A stretch of 64,000 nt of DNA from assembly GCA_010093605.1 (NCBI GenBank), contig MU004196.1, positions 646,255-710,254 of the forward strand. Reading direction: 5' to 3'. This DNA comes from Lophium mytilinum (Eukaryota; Ascomycota; Dothideomycetes; Mytilinidiales; Mytilinidiaceae). The notes under the pieces were generated by a model, which was not told where the DNA came from, did no database searches, and saw only the letters and a program-made list of their open reading frames with translations. The position numbers and the translations under genes were made by a program. This document shows positions 34,579-45,435 of this stretch, one piece after another; the first letter of the stretch is position 1, and every line of letters begins with the position of its first letter.

Positions 34579-35402
34579 CTACGCAGCTGCAGCAGGTGGC
34601 AAGTTCGCAAAACTCTTGGGCTGATACTTGACTCGAGTGTCTAGGAGGAGCCGGTCCGGGGCGTCCAACTCCACGCAGCCCTTCAACAGGTCCTTGAACG
34701 CCTTTAGTTCCTCGACGCCCGCATCGATCAGCGCTGGACTGCCATTGTCGACTACCCGAATCGAGGCTTGTAGAATGTAGGTCCCGCTTGGATCAAGAGA
34801 AGAAAGGGAGTCAAACGTCGGCAAGGAGGGCTTCGGGGATTGCTCTGCAGATTGCGGGCCCGGCTCAGTGAGGACGCGGTGGAGGAGGATGAGAATGTTC
34901 TTGTGTACGTAGCGGTGGCCCTCAACGTAGTACTCGGAAACAACCCTGGGAGATATTAGAAATTGCTGTACAGCTTCGAAGGATACACCAACTTGTTCCC
35001 AAAGCCAACCATATACGCGTGAGGGTCTCCTTCCACAAAGTCAGTGCTAGACACCATTCGAACCGTGACGCCTTTGTCGCCCGTATCCGGGACGTCGTTG
35101 AACTGGAGCGTCCAGGGCGCCGCCGACTTCTGCTCTTTAAAGTCCTCCTCGGTCAGCGTCTGCACCATCTGCGTGAAGTAGAGGTCCCTCGCGACAGTCT
35201 GCTTGACCTGCTTCTGCACAATGCCCTGGCTGGCACCGCGCCGGAGGTTGGAGCCGGGCTCGTCGGGCTCGCGCTGCGGCCTATAGACAACATGGCGCTC
35301 CAGGACGCGCTGCGGCTGCATGGCCGCGACACCGGCGAGAATTTTCAGGAGCTGCTCATGACGCGCGCGGGGCAGCTGGCCGAACAGCAGCAGCTCATAC
35401 AT
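34579..35402 (-). CDS. MED18: Mediator of RNA polymerase II subunit 18
   Basis: Head-module subunit of the Mediator complex (Srb5 in yeast), linking activators to RNA polymerase II. Two exons, 35402-34993 and 34945-34579, give 258 residues. The N-terminus MYELLLFGQLPRARHEQLLK and the AAMQPQRVLERH stretch are diagnostic of fungal MED18. The second exon supplies VVSEYYVEGHRYVH and the C-terminal beta strands around TYILQASIRVVDNG. The 47-base intron must use the unusual donor GTTGGT at 34992, because the better-looking GTGTAT five bases further on gives the wrong phase. The ORF ends in an Ala run (LPPAAAA). The gene diverges from KGD4. Confidence 0.9.
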
Positions 35403-36013
35403 CGGTCGCGGGGTGGTAAAGGGTGAGGTTTCGATCTCGAACGGGCCGGTGGCAGGGTTTCGCGGCTTGGTGGAGCGTCCTGGAGCTGTCAGCGATAAGA
35501 AAACGGCACACTACACAGCGGCTGATTCAGGCCATTGGGTGCTGCCGATGCTTTTCGACGCCTTGGCTGCAGCAGCAGCGTGGAGGGCAGGGCGACGTGG
35601 GCAGGGCCAGCACCCAAAGGGCGCGCAAAACAGCAAAAAGGCCCGCGGAGAGCGCAGAATCTGCCGCGATGCCGTGCGGGGGGCAGCAATTGTGCGCGAG
35701 ACTCACCCCAGAATGATGCCACTAAACTGTGTGCGGGTGCGGGCGCAAGGCTGCGAGCGATGTCGTGCTGTTGCTGTCTCGGAAATAGCGTCGGGAACTG
35801 CGCGACGACGGTCCTGGCTTGTGAACCTCCATCTTTGCGGCCCGCCCTACTAATCCTTTTGAACCTCCATCCGCCCACTTTCGCTGCTCCATTCACCCAT
35901 TGACTCCACACGATTTCTCTGCCCACCAGTCCTTATATTCGGGAAGTGCTGCTTGCGTGGGCAACAACCCTTCATCCTACATCTCCGAGCATCCCGCCCA
36001 ACAGATCGTCGCC
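35403..36013. promoter_or_regulatory. Divergent MED18/KGD4 promoter region
   Basis: These 611 bases separate the start codons of MED18 (-) and KGD4 (+) and must contain both promoters and 5' leaders. The left two thirds are G+C-rich and the KGD4-proximal end is C+T-rich. Open frames within it overlap on both strands and have no domain. No core element stands out. Confidence 0.6.
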
Positions 36014-36427
36014 ATGAATGCCACCAAGCAGCTCCTCCAGCACCGCCAGCCCATGATCCGCTTCTTGGGCAAGCGCCATACGCCGACATGTGAGTATATA
36101 GCCGTAGCTGCAGCTAGAGTTCCTGTCTAATTATGTGTAGCCATTGACCACACTCCTCACGCGCATCCTGCCTCCCCGACACATTCACTCCCCGAGTCCT
36201 TTGCTTCATACCGCCAGAAAGCACAACAACACGGCCCGCTAAACCAGCAGAACCACCTCCCCATCGGCGCAATCGGGGGCAAGCCGGGTGCTTCTCTAGG
36301 CCCAGTCGAGGCGGGCAAGGGCATGTTCTTCGACCGATCGGAGCTCCCCGCGCGGTTCCAGCGGACGCCATGGACACAGGCCGAGATTGACGCCATTGAG
36401 TCTGGTGGAGCAAGCATGCACGCATGA
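36014..36427 (+). CDS. KGD4: 2-oxoglutarate dehydrogenase subunit KGD4 (MRPS36/Ymr31 family)
   Basis: Small mitochondrial protein that recruits the E3 subunit to the 2-oxoglutarate dehydrogenase complex. It was first described as ribosomal protein YMR-31. Exons 36014-36089 and 36141-36427 join in phase 1 across a 51-base intron (GTGAGT...TGTAG), giving 120 residues. The N-terminus, basic with RFLGKRHTPTS, fits a mitochondrial presequence followed by the conserved IRFLGKR segment. The core has DHTPHAHPASPTHSLPESFA and YRQKAQQHGPL. The C-terminus FFDRSELPARFQRTPWTQAE with IESGGA is the most diagnostic part of the family. Start ATG is in the context CGCCATGAA. Confidence 0.92.
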
Positions 36428-37911
36428 GGAAGAAGATGATATGCGACTTTCACACGCTCCCGGCGAACGATGTACATACTTTGGACGAGGCCTCGGGATC
36501 ACATGAAGGAATGGACTGGCAACGACATCGAGCGCCTCACATTAATGGCGCTTTCATATTCACGTGCATGGGAAAAGCAGATATGGGACTCGATCTTGAT
36601 ATACCCTTTTAGAATGCTGTCGCGATGGCGAGTCCCCGGGTTCTATCTCAATTCACTCAAAGAAGCCTCTCATCTATATTCAGATATCATGACCAAAAAA
36701 TTCAAAACGTTTAACCTTCAAGTACTTCACCGCTATGTTGTTTACTGCCAAATCGGCCCCTAAAATCGTGTTTCGCTTCTGTCTGGTCCTATCACGCTCT
36801 TTTGGTAGAAGCTGACGTTGTTTTAGAAGGGACACTAGCAATGCATATTTCGCCCTTCACCCGATACACAACACTACTAGCACATGCTCTCCCCGCACTT
36901 TGCCTTCCATCCGTTGAATGTACGTATTCCCTCTCGGTATACTGTATCATGCATCACCATAGGATCGTCTGATATCACAAGCCGAGGCGCTCACCTTTCC
37001 AGAATACATCACGCTCACAGTCACATGTAAGCTTCAATACGCGAAGGACTGCGGAGCTTCCTTTCCCCGCATGTAGCTTGGCAACCAATCATTCACAGCA
37101 ACATGCTTGGTCGATCCACAGGAATTCAATATCCAAGCAGATTATACCGGGATGAGTAGGAGTCGGTCATTGGCCACTTCTGTATGTCCTCTCCGAACTT
37201 ATTCGTGCTTTACATGTACTTCTGCTAATCGTGTATATACATTACCAGGCAATTTTTGAAGTTGTCTCTCGTTCAAAAAGCTTGTACTATGTTGAAGTAG
37301 CCTCCACAGTGTCAGACATGCTATATACACTACCAACGGCAGCTTCACAGTGCGTATGAGGTTCCCATAGATGGGCAGATGCCACTCCCTAGGTAATTCA
37401 GCAAGCTTTGACTACATTTAAAAAGACTGCCTTCCTTTATGTGTAGATTTTTAGTGATGTATTGAGGCCACGCCTGATAGCGGCAAGAAAGCGTACTCAA
37501 GTTTGTTTCCAAAGATGAGACGAGCATCTCGTTTATGCGTTCTATCAGCCGTTATCATGACCAGAGGTGCGCTGAAGAGGACGAAGTTATCTTGATTGGA
37601 GCTGGATCGAGTCACCTCAAACGAGGTTGTCGAATGACTATTTACACAAGAAACGTGCATAGGCTTTTCATATGTCATAGATCTGGCGCGATAGCGCTCG
37701 TTATTGCGAGTGGCAGCGAGCTCTTATGGACAAACAGCGTCTTAAATAGCATCTCGCTATACATACCAATTCGTCGTTGCATACGAGCACGTACCTCTTT
37801 CGCTTTCGATCTTTCTTCCTCATTTCTCACATAGACCACAGTCATATCCACCCTTTTACCGCGGCGTGTGGCATGTTGAAGAGCACGCGTAAATCTGAAT
37901 AAGATCAGAGC

Positions 37912-38020
37912 CTATCACTATGACACTTGACGAACTCGCAGGGGTGCTTTATACCGTGGTAGACTGGTTCTCGTTGCTGCTTCAACTCCACTCTATGGCT
38001 GCCGCCATCCTCTCATCTTT
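37912..38020 (+). repeat. Diverged duplicate block, copy A
   Basis: This segment aligns without gaps to 38567-38675. Shared anchors are CTATCAC, GGTAGACTGG, TGCTTCAAC, CCACTC and ATGGCT(G/A)CCGCCATCCT. Differences are mixed transitions and transversions, so the duplication is old. Confidence 0.65.
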
Positions 38021-38422
38021 TTTTATTCATTGTCACTATGCCCCATACCATTCTCTCTATGCTTCTCTCTTACTACCATCAGTACACATTCACAGAGACG
38101 TGTGTACTCTTTTACCGCGACTTGTGATGCCTCGGGGAGAGTTTTTAGACCTTGGAATAAAAGTACAGTACTAGGACATGGATTTGGACAGGCTGTCTGT
38201 CTATCTCGTACCGATATATGATGAAGTGCTGAGGCACCACAATTAGCGGCCAGTAGACCGACTGTCAGCGTGTGGAATTACTCTAATTTAAGGTCTCAGG
38301 AACTTCGCATTTTCATTTTGTTAGAATACCACGGAGCTCACTAGTTAGGGTGCACTCATGGGCTCTCAAGCATCAAAATACGATGCAAAGGTCGATGCAG
38401 TAGCAGTTAGGCTGCCTTTTGA

Positions 38423-38470
38423 CTTGCTGGACACTTGCTGGCTGGACACTTGCTGGCTAGACACCTGCAG
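38423..38470 (+). repeat. Short tandem repeat TTGCTGGCTGGACAC
   Basis: Three imperfect copies of a 11-16 base unit (GACACTTGCTGG with variants) lie side by side. No function is evident. Confidence 0.7.
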
Positions 38471-38566
38471 TCTGGGCTACCCTCGACGATAGTGTCGAGC
38501 GGCCAAGATTGAAGCCGAGGAGTCCCATACCCAGGTGCCCAAATTTGTGTCCTGGTATTGCAAACT

Positions 38567-38675
38567 CTATCACCGGCACAGCTGGAGCCCTCGCAAGTGC
38601 ACCTCAGACCTTGGTAGACTGGTCTCCGTCCCTGCTTCAACACCACTCCATGGCTACCGCCATCCTACCATCTCT
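38567..38675 (+). repeat. Diverged duplicate block, copy B
   Basis: Partner of the block at 37912-38020, 655 bases away and in the same orientation. It lies 0.4 kb upstream of the SANT-like repeat gene and may be part of its 5' region. Confidence 0.65.
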
Positions 38676-39081
38676 ACTTCTACTACTATTCGTCGCTATC
38701 ATGGACTTCGTCGCTCTTACTGCACTCGGTGCTCCTCCCACGCTCGTCGCTCCTCCTCTTCGTCTCAACGCCCTCGTCTCTCTTTACTCTCAGTTGCTTC
38801 ACCTGGACCATTCCATCTACAATCAACATCCCGCAGCGCTTAACCACCATCATCACTTACTCGCTTCCATCATTCATCCATCGTTTCTCATTACACTAAG
38901 AACTACCATCGCTCATCGCTTTCTGGTCACACTTCAAAGCCATCGTCCAGCTAGCGACTTCCAGCATTCACGCGTTCGGAAACGAGTCGTCCTTATCTCA
39001 TTCGCTACGAAGCTTGAAGTGGCATCGAAACCATCCGAGCATCGCTATCACCCTGCCTAAGTCGAGTGGTCGTTTGATACA

Positions 39082-40338
39082 ATGGCGGAACCATCCTCTA
39101 CGGTATGGACGGACGACGAGGACGTCATCCGTAGAATGCTCTCCGAAAATCCCGCGGAACCGTCTGCACCACTGGATACGCCGAAGACACCTGGAGAGCA
39201 GATCAATCCAGGGGAGCGGGCAAAGCATGACTCGGTAGTCAAACCGACTTCGTTCAAAATAATTCCGGAGTCATTCGCTAGGTTATGGACGGATGCAGAG
39301 GACGACTTCCTCAGAAAGGCACACAACGCGCAGATAAGTCTTACAGACATGCAAAGGGCGTTTCTGCCATACCATGTATCAGCTGACGCTATCACGAAGC
39401 GACTGAACCTACTAGGATTATGGGAAGGGGATGCAGGGTTAGAGATGTCCAAGATCGAGAATATTCAAGGAGTGCCAATCCCGTCCTCGGCACAACCAGG
39501 ATCGCAAAGGGCTCCATCACTGCCTTTAAGCCAGGCACGTATCCTCGCTGGTGCAGAAGTGGATCATACGAAAATCATACCACAGCCACCCCCTGAAGCA
39601 TCTTCGAGCGCTGGCGGCCCTCAACCGCCTCATGACTCTCGGTTAGATTCGGACATCAAAAATGGGACAACCTTTTTAGATGGGGACACAGATGACGCAG
39701 ACGGGGAAACAGATGATGAAGAAATCATAGGAGAAGCCCCAGCCCACTTCGATGACGACGAAATCATGGAAGAAGCCCCAGCCCACTTGGACGATGATGA
39801 AATCATGAGAGAAGCCCTAGCCCACTTGGACGACGATGGAAACATGAGAGAAGCCCTAGCCCACTTGAACGATGATGAAGGCCTGAGAGAAGCCCTAGCC
39901 GACGCGGATGTTGGAGGAGGCTCGGGACAGAATGCATCACTGGAAACGCTGAAGACACCTGAAGCGCAAGCATTTCAAGGCGAGCCGAAACATAATGAAT
40001 CGGCATTCAAACCAACTCCGCCAGCCCCTTCCGTACCTCCTCAAGGACTCGACCCGTCTACACCGAATCCATCATCCGCCTCTCGTGCAAAGATTCCCAA
40101 TTGGAATGGGCACGAGATAGCCAAAATCTTCATGGGACTTGACAGAGATTTTTCGGGAGGAGACATATGGCGCGAATATTTCCAGATTGATAGCTATGGT
40201 CCTGGGCTTAGAACCTTAGCCTCGGTGAGAAGCAAAGTTACAAGGATCAAAAGACTACCGACGGAAAAAGAAAAAAGTCTTCGTTTGCTATTGTTTCAGC
40301 GTGGGCTCTTGGCAGAGCACCACTTGAGACTTGGCTAG
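39082..40338 (+). CDS. Orphan-like protein with SANT-like segments and acidic 13-residue repeats
   Basis: Intronless frame of 418 residues. I do not recognise a family. Three segments resemble Myb/SANT helices: STVWTDDEDVIRRML (about 6-20), RLWTDAEDDFLRKAHN with a following DAITKRLNLLGLW (about 66-112), and NWNGHEIAKIFMGLD with LASVRSKVTRIKR near the C-terminus (about 345-405). Between them lies an acidic tandem array of five 13-residue units of the type EIMREALAHLDDD (about residues 214-278, bases 39722-39916). This frame-preserving repeat, the intervening disordered Pro/Ser linkers and the repeat-rich, gene-poor surroundings suggest a fast-evolving, lineage-restricted DNA- or chromatin-binding protein. 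That function is inference. The long open frame with coherent codon choice argues that it is real, but expression is unproven. Confidence 0.6.
   Translation: MAEPSSTVWTDDEDVIRRMLSENPAEPSAPLDTPKTPGEQINPGERAKHDSVVKPTSFKIIPESFARLWTDAEDDFLRKAHNAQISLTDMQRAFLPYHVSADAITKRLNLLGLWEGDAGLEMSKIENIQGVPIPSSAQPGSQRAPSLPLSQARILAGAEVDHTKIIPQPPPEASSSAGGPQPPHDSRLDSDIKNGTTFLDGDTDDADGETDDEEIIGEAPAHFDDDEIMEEAPAHLDDDEIMREALAHLDDDGNMREALAHLNDDEGLREALADADVGGGSGQNASLETLKTPEAQAFQGEPKHNESAFKPTPPAPSVPPQGLDPSTPNPSSASRAKIPNWNGHEIAKIFMGLDRDFSGGDIWREYFQIDSYGPGLRTLASVRSKVTRIKRLPTEKEKSLRLLLFQRGLLAEHHLRLG
39722..39916 (+). repeat. In-frame 39-base tandem repeat, five units
   Basis: Five successive 39-base units encode EIIGEAPAHFDDD, EIMEEAPAHLDDD, EIMREALAHLDDD, GNMREALAHLNDD and EGLREALADADVG. 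Identity falls off towards the 3' end, so the central units are the youngest or the best conserved. The acidic, amphipathic pattern is that of a helix followed by an acidic loop. Confidence 0.85.
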
Positions 40339-43221
40339 AACAAGCTCGGCCGGTCTGCCTCAAGGCATGACGACTCTTTTAGCTATAACGAGCGGTTTCT
40401 GAGTCTATTTCGTCTTTAGGAAAGGAGAGGCGGGGGTATGGAGGAAGACACATTTCTTGTTAGCACCAGACTCCAAATCCATACACATTGAGAGTTCGAG
40501 CTCTGTGCATTCTGGGCTGCGGCTGTCTAAACGCTTCGGCTCTATTTCCTAAATCTAAAAGAGCACATACAGCAACTGGATAAGAGGGTACCGTGTGCAA
40601 AGCATAGAACTCCATTTCTATCTGATGTTCGCCATCCCTCTTTCAAAGTCTTCCTTGACACCTTTTTCAATAGCATCATCCAACTGCACCCATGTTGAAA
40701 ATCTAGCGGTCGCTATTTGAAGTACTTGTAGCTCTTCTCAAAGATCTAAACTCGGCTATTCGATTGTCAATCTATCCGCGTTGACTAATGTAGAAACTCG
40801 CATACTCGTTAGGCTACCTCGGACGACGTCGGTTCCTGTTACAGAATTACTACGTGCATAGTACGAAAACTCGAGATTTCCAACCAAAAGAAGAGGTCGA
40901 AGCGATCAGGCTGCTACGCTTACGGTGTCCCGCTCATGTATTATGCTTCCCTATCACTATCTACGGTCTTTTACCCATTACCAGAGACTGTCAATCTCCG
41001 CTCATTTGAGTTATAACTACATATCTAGATCGCGTAGTCTTAGGTGCTACGCCGAAATTATCATCTCCTCGAACACTCAGCGTCCAGCTCTTTCGAATCT
41101 TCATAGTAGGCCGGAGCACCACAGACACCTGTAAAGGGGTAATGCGTAGACTCACCTTATATAGCGAGCCATTGGCGATCCCGAAATAACCATGTCCAGA
41201 TTCTAGTAGTAGAGAGCATGAATATTAAACCTCAATTCGGCATTATGCATACAAATGATAGGCTATACGTCACTAACTTGACATTGGGTCTTGAGCAGGA
41301 TTTCAAATTTCTACCACTATGAGTCTCCGACGGCATGCCTATCCCAGGTTGTTTCGACATTGACATTATCCTAAAAACAACTTTCAACCACTTAGTTTGC
41401 TCCAGGACGCTCCTCTATCAGCCTGTACTTTCCTCTTTCCAACCACACCCCTCAGGAAACAATTTTGAAGACTGATAAAACTCCCTTACATCGATCACTA
41501 CGCGGCGCTTTGCACACCTTCACTCATTCCCATGGCTCCATCTAAACCGACGCCCGATCCCCCCAACCGCTCATAGAACACCGTAGTCGCACAGTATTCC
41601 CCTCCCATCCCGCGAACACCATTTCCTCCCAACCACCCCACCACTGACCTCCCAAACCCACGGCTCCTTCTTTATCTTAGCTCGCAACACCAACACCAAT
41701 ATCAGCACCAAGCGCCCGGATCCTTCAACCTCTGATTCTAGATTCCAGATTCCAGAACCCAGAACCAACGTTGAGGCATGTAGTACATAGCGACAAGACT
41801 CTCGATCGATCGCAGCAAACACAGATCTCGATCCACCCAACCCAGCCACTCAGAAAACCATGTCCAATCTCTCCAAAACCAAGCCACCGCAAAACCGTCG
41901 TATGCGGTGCACACCACCACACCACCATCGCTACGCACCCATGCCGTCACGATCATCGCCGCTAGCGCCGCCTACAGAATTCCCGATGCGCGGCGACATG
42001 GGGAACGGGACGGGTGATGGTAATTGAAATCTGCGGGCTTTTTCGAAATGGCGTGGAAATGTGGGCATGTTTGCGGGTCCATCACGTTTGCATAGTGAGA
42101 TAATATATATTTTACAAGCTTTGCGCTTTTTTTGCTTTGTATTTGTGTGTTTTGCTATGTAGTGTGCTATCCAATTGTTCTTCTTCGCCGCCGTCTCTCT
42201 TCTTGTGTCTCTGGGGTATCGCGCCGTTTGACTGGTAGTACATTTGTGAACCGCTCTAATCGTAACGGTGTTGTTGTTTCGTGAAAGAAATCTGCCATAA
42301 AAAGGATTAAAAAAACGAAAGAGTTGGCGGAATTATTGCGTGTAAATAGTGCGTAATGAGAAAGGGCGCATGTGGTGTACAAAGGCTAGAAAACGAAAAA
42401 GCATGTAAACGTGGTACAATCATCCAAAATGTTGCAGGTTTTCCCGATATTTCTTCTTTCATCACTGCTCTTCTGTGGAATACAAGTGTTGTACAGCAGG
42501 GTAGACAAGTAACAAAAGTGGTTCGACATGATGCCATCACATATTTCCCAAAAGGCAGTTTATAGGCAAGAAAATTTTACAATAGTCCTCATATGTAGAC
42601 GAGAAATTGTGACAGTATTAAAAATGATATCTCATGACGAAACAAAATTATACAGCAAGAAAATACCACGAGCTATTTTAGACTCGTTTTGCGACACCCT
42701 TCTATTCGTGAATCTTCCTCAAGTCGTACTCTCGTACTCTTTCGTGTGGTCATTTCCAAATCTTCGTGAATAGTATTCGACCCACCCCGCTGAAACGCTT
42801 GAAGAGAAATCCCACGCTGAGAGGAAAAGAAAAGATCCCGAACTTAAGGACGGGAATAGACGGCTTGAAAACTCCTGAAAACTCCGTAAGGACAGCGGGC
42901 ACTCGCGAACGCCAGGTTCAAAGCTGTTCGACCAGCGAACGCGATGGGGATGCAGGACGCAAAGACAGGGATAGGAAAACGAATCGCGACCGAGACTAAG
43001 GAAAAGTTTGCGACGGAGATGTTAAATTTTGTTGGGCATCCAGAACGTCGCGCGGTCGGCGTTCCCGGCGCGGGTATCGGCGGGAACCGTTGTGCGACAT
43101 GCATGGCACGCGACACTTCCGCGGGTGTGTAATCGGAACGGCGTACGGTCCAGATCCAGATCGCTAGCACGAAATAGTCACACAGCCTGACAGGTACCAT
43201 CTAGAAGAGCCCACAAGAGGC
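40339..43221. other. 2.9-kb gap, no supported gene
   Basis: Lies between the SANT-like repeat gene and the 3' end of the C2H2 factor gene. All frames are short. Parts are A+T-rich (about 42.0-42.7 kb) and others C+A-rich (about 41.4-41.95 kb). No repeat, RNA gene or transposon feature is recognisable. Confidence 0.5.
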
Positions 43222-45435
43222 TCAGTCATGGTTGCCGCCGCGCCTGCGATGCTTGCCGGGGAAATCGACCTCTGGGTGCACGACGCGCATGTGCCGCGTC
43301 AGCGCATCGTTGCGGCTGAACGTCTTCTCCTCAACGCAGAGTGCGCAGCGGACCTTTTGCTTGCGGATGTTGTGGATGGTGTCCTCGTGGCGGGTGAGGT
43401 CGTACGGCCGAGAGAAGATGGTGTTGCAAGGCTTGCCGGTGGTGGGGTTGATGCGCTCACACTTGTGTGGCCCCGCTTGTGAGTTCCGCTCGAGGAGCGC
43501 CGCTGATGTCATGCCACTGCCGACTGCCGATGTTGTCGACGTCGTCACGACCGGGTTCTGGCGATGCCCTTCGCGCTTGTGCTTTTGAAGCTTCTGCGGA
43601 GTTTCGAAGCGAAGCGTACAGCCATGGTAGGTGCATGTGTACGTGCCACTGTCGGCGGCAGAAGACACCGGTTTTTGAAAGTGATCGCTGGCCGTGCTGC
43701 CCGTTTCGGGTCCGCCCTCACTGGCACTCGACTCCATCGACGTGAGATGCGCCGGGAAGTCCGGGGTCTCGGACGGAGCAGCCATGTTGGTCGCCGGCCG
43801 ATACTGTTGAGTGTGGAAGGGCAACCCGTGCATGTTGCCGGGAATCGATGGTGGCACGTAGGTGAAGTTCGTTTGCGGCGGCGCTGGTCCTGAAGTGTTG
43901 AAGTTTTGTGGTGAAAAGCGCGTCGTGGCCCAGTTCTGTCGGCGATAGTTATCTTCTGACGTGCTGTACTGCGGTTGGGCAGCCATGTTTCGATATTGGT
44001 CGGTGGCGTTGTACTGGTTGTCGTAGTCGTTGGCGCCGCTGTCTGGGAATAGAGGTGCCTTGGAGTCCTCGTCCTCATGGAAGTCGAGAAGCGCGTCCTT
44101 TGGTGATATTGTCGTTGGCTGAGCGTCAGGAATGTTCTTGTTCATGCTCCTCTTCAGCGCATGTGCATCTGCTTCAGCTTTTGCCACCTCGCGCTGGTGC
44201 GCGGCAGTGCCGACCCTCGTGTGAGGAGAGCTGAAACTGCTGCTCGGAGCGGCGTAAGGCGATCCATGGCGGAAAGGTGAGACACCTCTCGATGCTGAAC
44301 TTGCTGGTGACTGTGATCGTGCGTTCTGTGCGGCCTGGAGTCTTTCGTTGACGACGTTGCGATATGGCGACAGCAGCGACGGGTTGGCGTTGGTCTGGAG
44401 GGCAGACTGCTGCATCTGAGCGGTGAGCGGCGGGTTGTATAGCTCGTTCATGCCCATGTCGGATAGTTGGTCGAACTTGGGGACGTGGTGTCTCATATCT
44501 GAATCATCATCGAAGAGTAAGTAATCGTCAAACCAAGACTCGACTTTGCCAGGAACAGTCATACCAGTGGGGGGGACCTTAAACTTGTCCTCGAAGTCCT
44601 CGCCATGCGCGGTGTGAGGAGTCGCCGGCGAGTCTTGTCCATAGCTTGACACCGAGTGCCTGCCTGAATGCCCGAATCCTGGAACCTCCTCATCGGGGTT
44701 GTGCTGATCCATGAGCGCCTGCTTCATCGACATGTGGGCACCCATTGTGGAGTCCATGCTTGGGCCTTGCGAATAGGTGCTAAAGTTGGTGTTAAGGAAG
44801 CTGTCTTGTGTTGGAGTGTGCGAAGGAGTGGGGAGATGGTTCGAGAACCGACTCGATTCGTCAGCGCCGAAGGCTGAGTCAATCTTTGGGTTTGACGGCG
44901 CTGAAGGCGAATTCTCGGAGTTGGCGACGTACGGGTAGCTGGTCGCGTGGCCTGCGGTGTGGTACTGCGATCCGTTTGATCCTATCGACGAGGATGACGT
45001 TGCGCGTTGATGCTGGCGGTGTGCTCGTTGCGCTGGAGTCTGGAGGGAGTGCGTCGTATCGATCTGCCCATTGCTTTCGTACGAGTTCCAGTTGTGCAGC
45101 GCCTGGGAGTTGTTGGAGGGCAGCATTGATTGCGAGTACACCGGCAGCTGCGGAACGGGTGTCGATTGCTGGATCCTGATCGCAGGGTTGGCGAAATCGA
45201 AAGTACCCGTCATGTACTGGTTGGGATCGGCGTTTGGCGAAGAGTCGATGAGGTTTTCCGTCTGGAACGGTTGCAGCGACTCGAGATAGTTGTGGAGGAG
45301 CGACTCGTCGATGTTGTGCGACGGCGAGGTGTTGTTGTAGTATAGCGATGCGTCTGAGGGTGGCGGCGACGGGAGGGTGTTGGTGGTAGTATATGGGTGG
45401 TGAATGTGTTGACGTCGAGGATGTAGGGCTAGCAT
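43222..45435 (-). CDS. C2H2 zinc-finger transcription factor, Rpn4-like
   Basis: Single exon of 737 residues from the ATG at 45435. The first 590 residues are low-complexity, rich in Ser, Asn, Gln and Pro, typical of a fungal activator. Acidic and aromatic patches such as SWFDDYLLFDDDSD (near 290) could be activating regions. Three C2H2 fingers follow: Cys601/Cys606 with His619/His624, Cys659/Cys670 with His683/His688 (CERINPTTGKPCNTIFSRPY, an unusually long Cys-Cys loop), and Cys697/Cys700 with His715/His720. The C-terminus is FPGKHRRRGG. The long-loop finger and the HEDTIHNIRKQKVRC linker resemble the factor annotated as Rpn4 in filamentous fungi, which drives proteasome genes. I am sure of the C2H2 class but less sure of the Rpn4 assignment. 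Confidence 0.85.
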   Translation of the reverse strand: MLALHPRRQHIHHPYTTTNTLPSPPPSDASLYYNNTSPSHNIDESLLHNYLESLQPFQTENLIDSSPNADPNQYMTGTFDFANPAIRIQQSTPVPQLPVYSQSMLPSNNSQALHNWNSYESNGQIDTTHSLQTPAQRAHRQHQRATSSSSIGSNGSQYHTAGHATSYPYVANSENSPSAPSNPKIDSAFGADESSRFSNHLPTPSHTPTQDSFLNTNFSTYSQGPSMDSTMGAHMSMKQALMDQHNPDEEVPGFGHSGRHSVSSYGQDSPATPHTAHGEDFEDKFKVPPTGMTVPGKVESWFDDYLLFDDDSDMRHHVPKFDQLSDMGMNELYNPPLTAQMQQSALQTNANPSLLSPYRNVVNERLQAAQNARSQSPASSASRGVSPFRHGSPYAAPSSSFSSPHTRVGTAAHQREVAKAEADAHALKRSMNKNIPDAQPTTISPKDALLDFHEDEDSKAPLFPDSGANDYDNQYNATDQYRNMAAQPQYSTSEDNYRRQNWATTRFSPQNFNTSGPAPPQTNFTYVPPSIPGNMHGLPFHTQQYRPATNMAAPSETPDFPAHLTSMESSASEGGPETGSTASDHFQKPVSSAADSGTYTCTYHGCTLRFETPQKLQKHKREGHRQNPVVTTSTTSAVGSGMTSAALLERNSQAGPHKCERINPTTGKPCNTIFSRPYDLTRHEDTIHNIRKQKVRCALCVEEKTFSRNDALTRHMRVVHPEVDFPGKHRRRGGNHD

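Larger units (their letters stand above)
36428..39081. other. 2.7-kb A+T-richer gap with degenerate repeats
   Basis: No supported gene. It holds a duplicated block of about 110 bases, a short tandem repeat at 38423-38470, and weaker echoes of the same block near 37.85 and 38.1 kb. An open frame at 38509-39060, ending 21 bases before the next gene, starts with a non-ATG codon. From its first internal ATG (about 38650) it opens with a hydrophobic MATAILPSLLLLLF, but it shows no other sign of coding and I do not call it. Confidence 0.5.

Noticed and set aside
38509-39060. 183-codon frame with a hydrophobic start
   Set aside because: Begins at a non-ATG codon, overlaps duplicated non-coding-looking sequence and shows no domain; reported only as repeat context.
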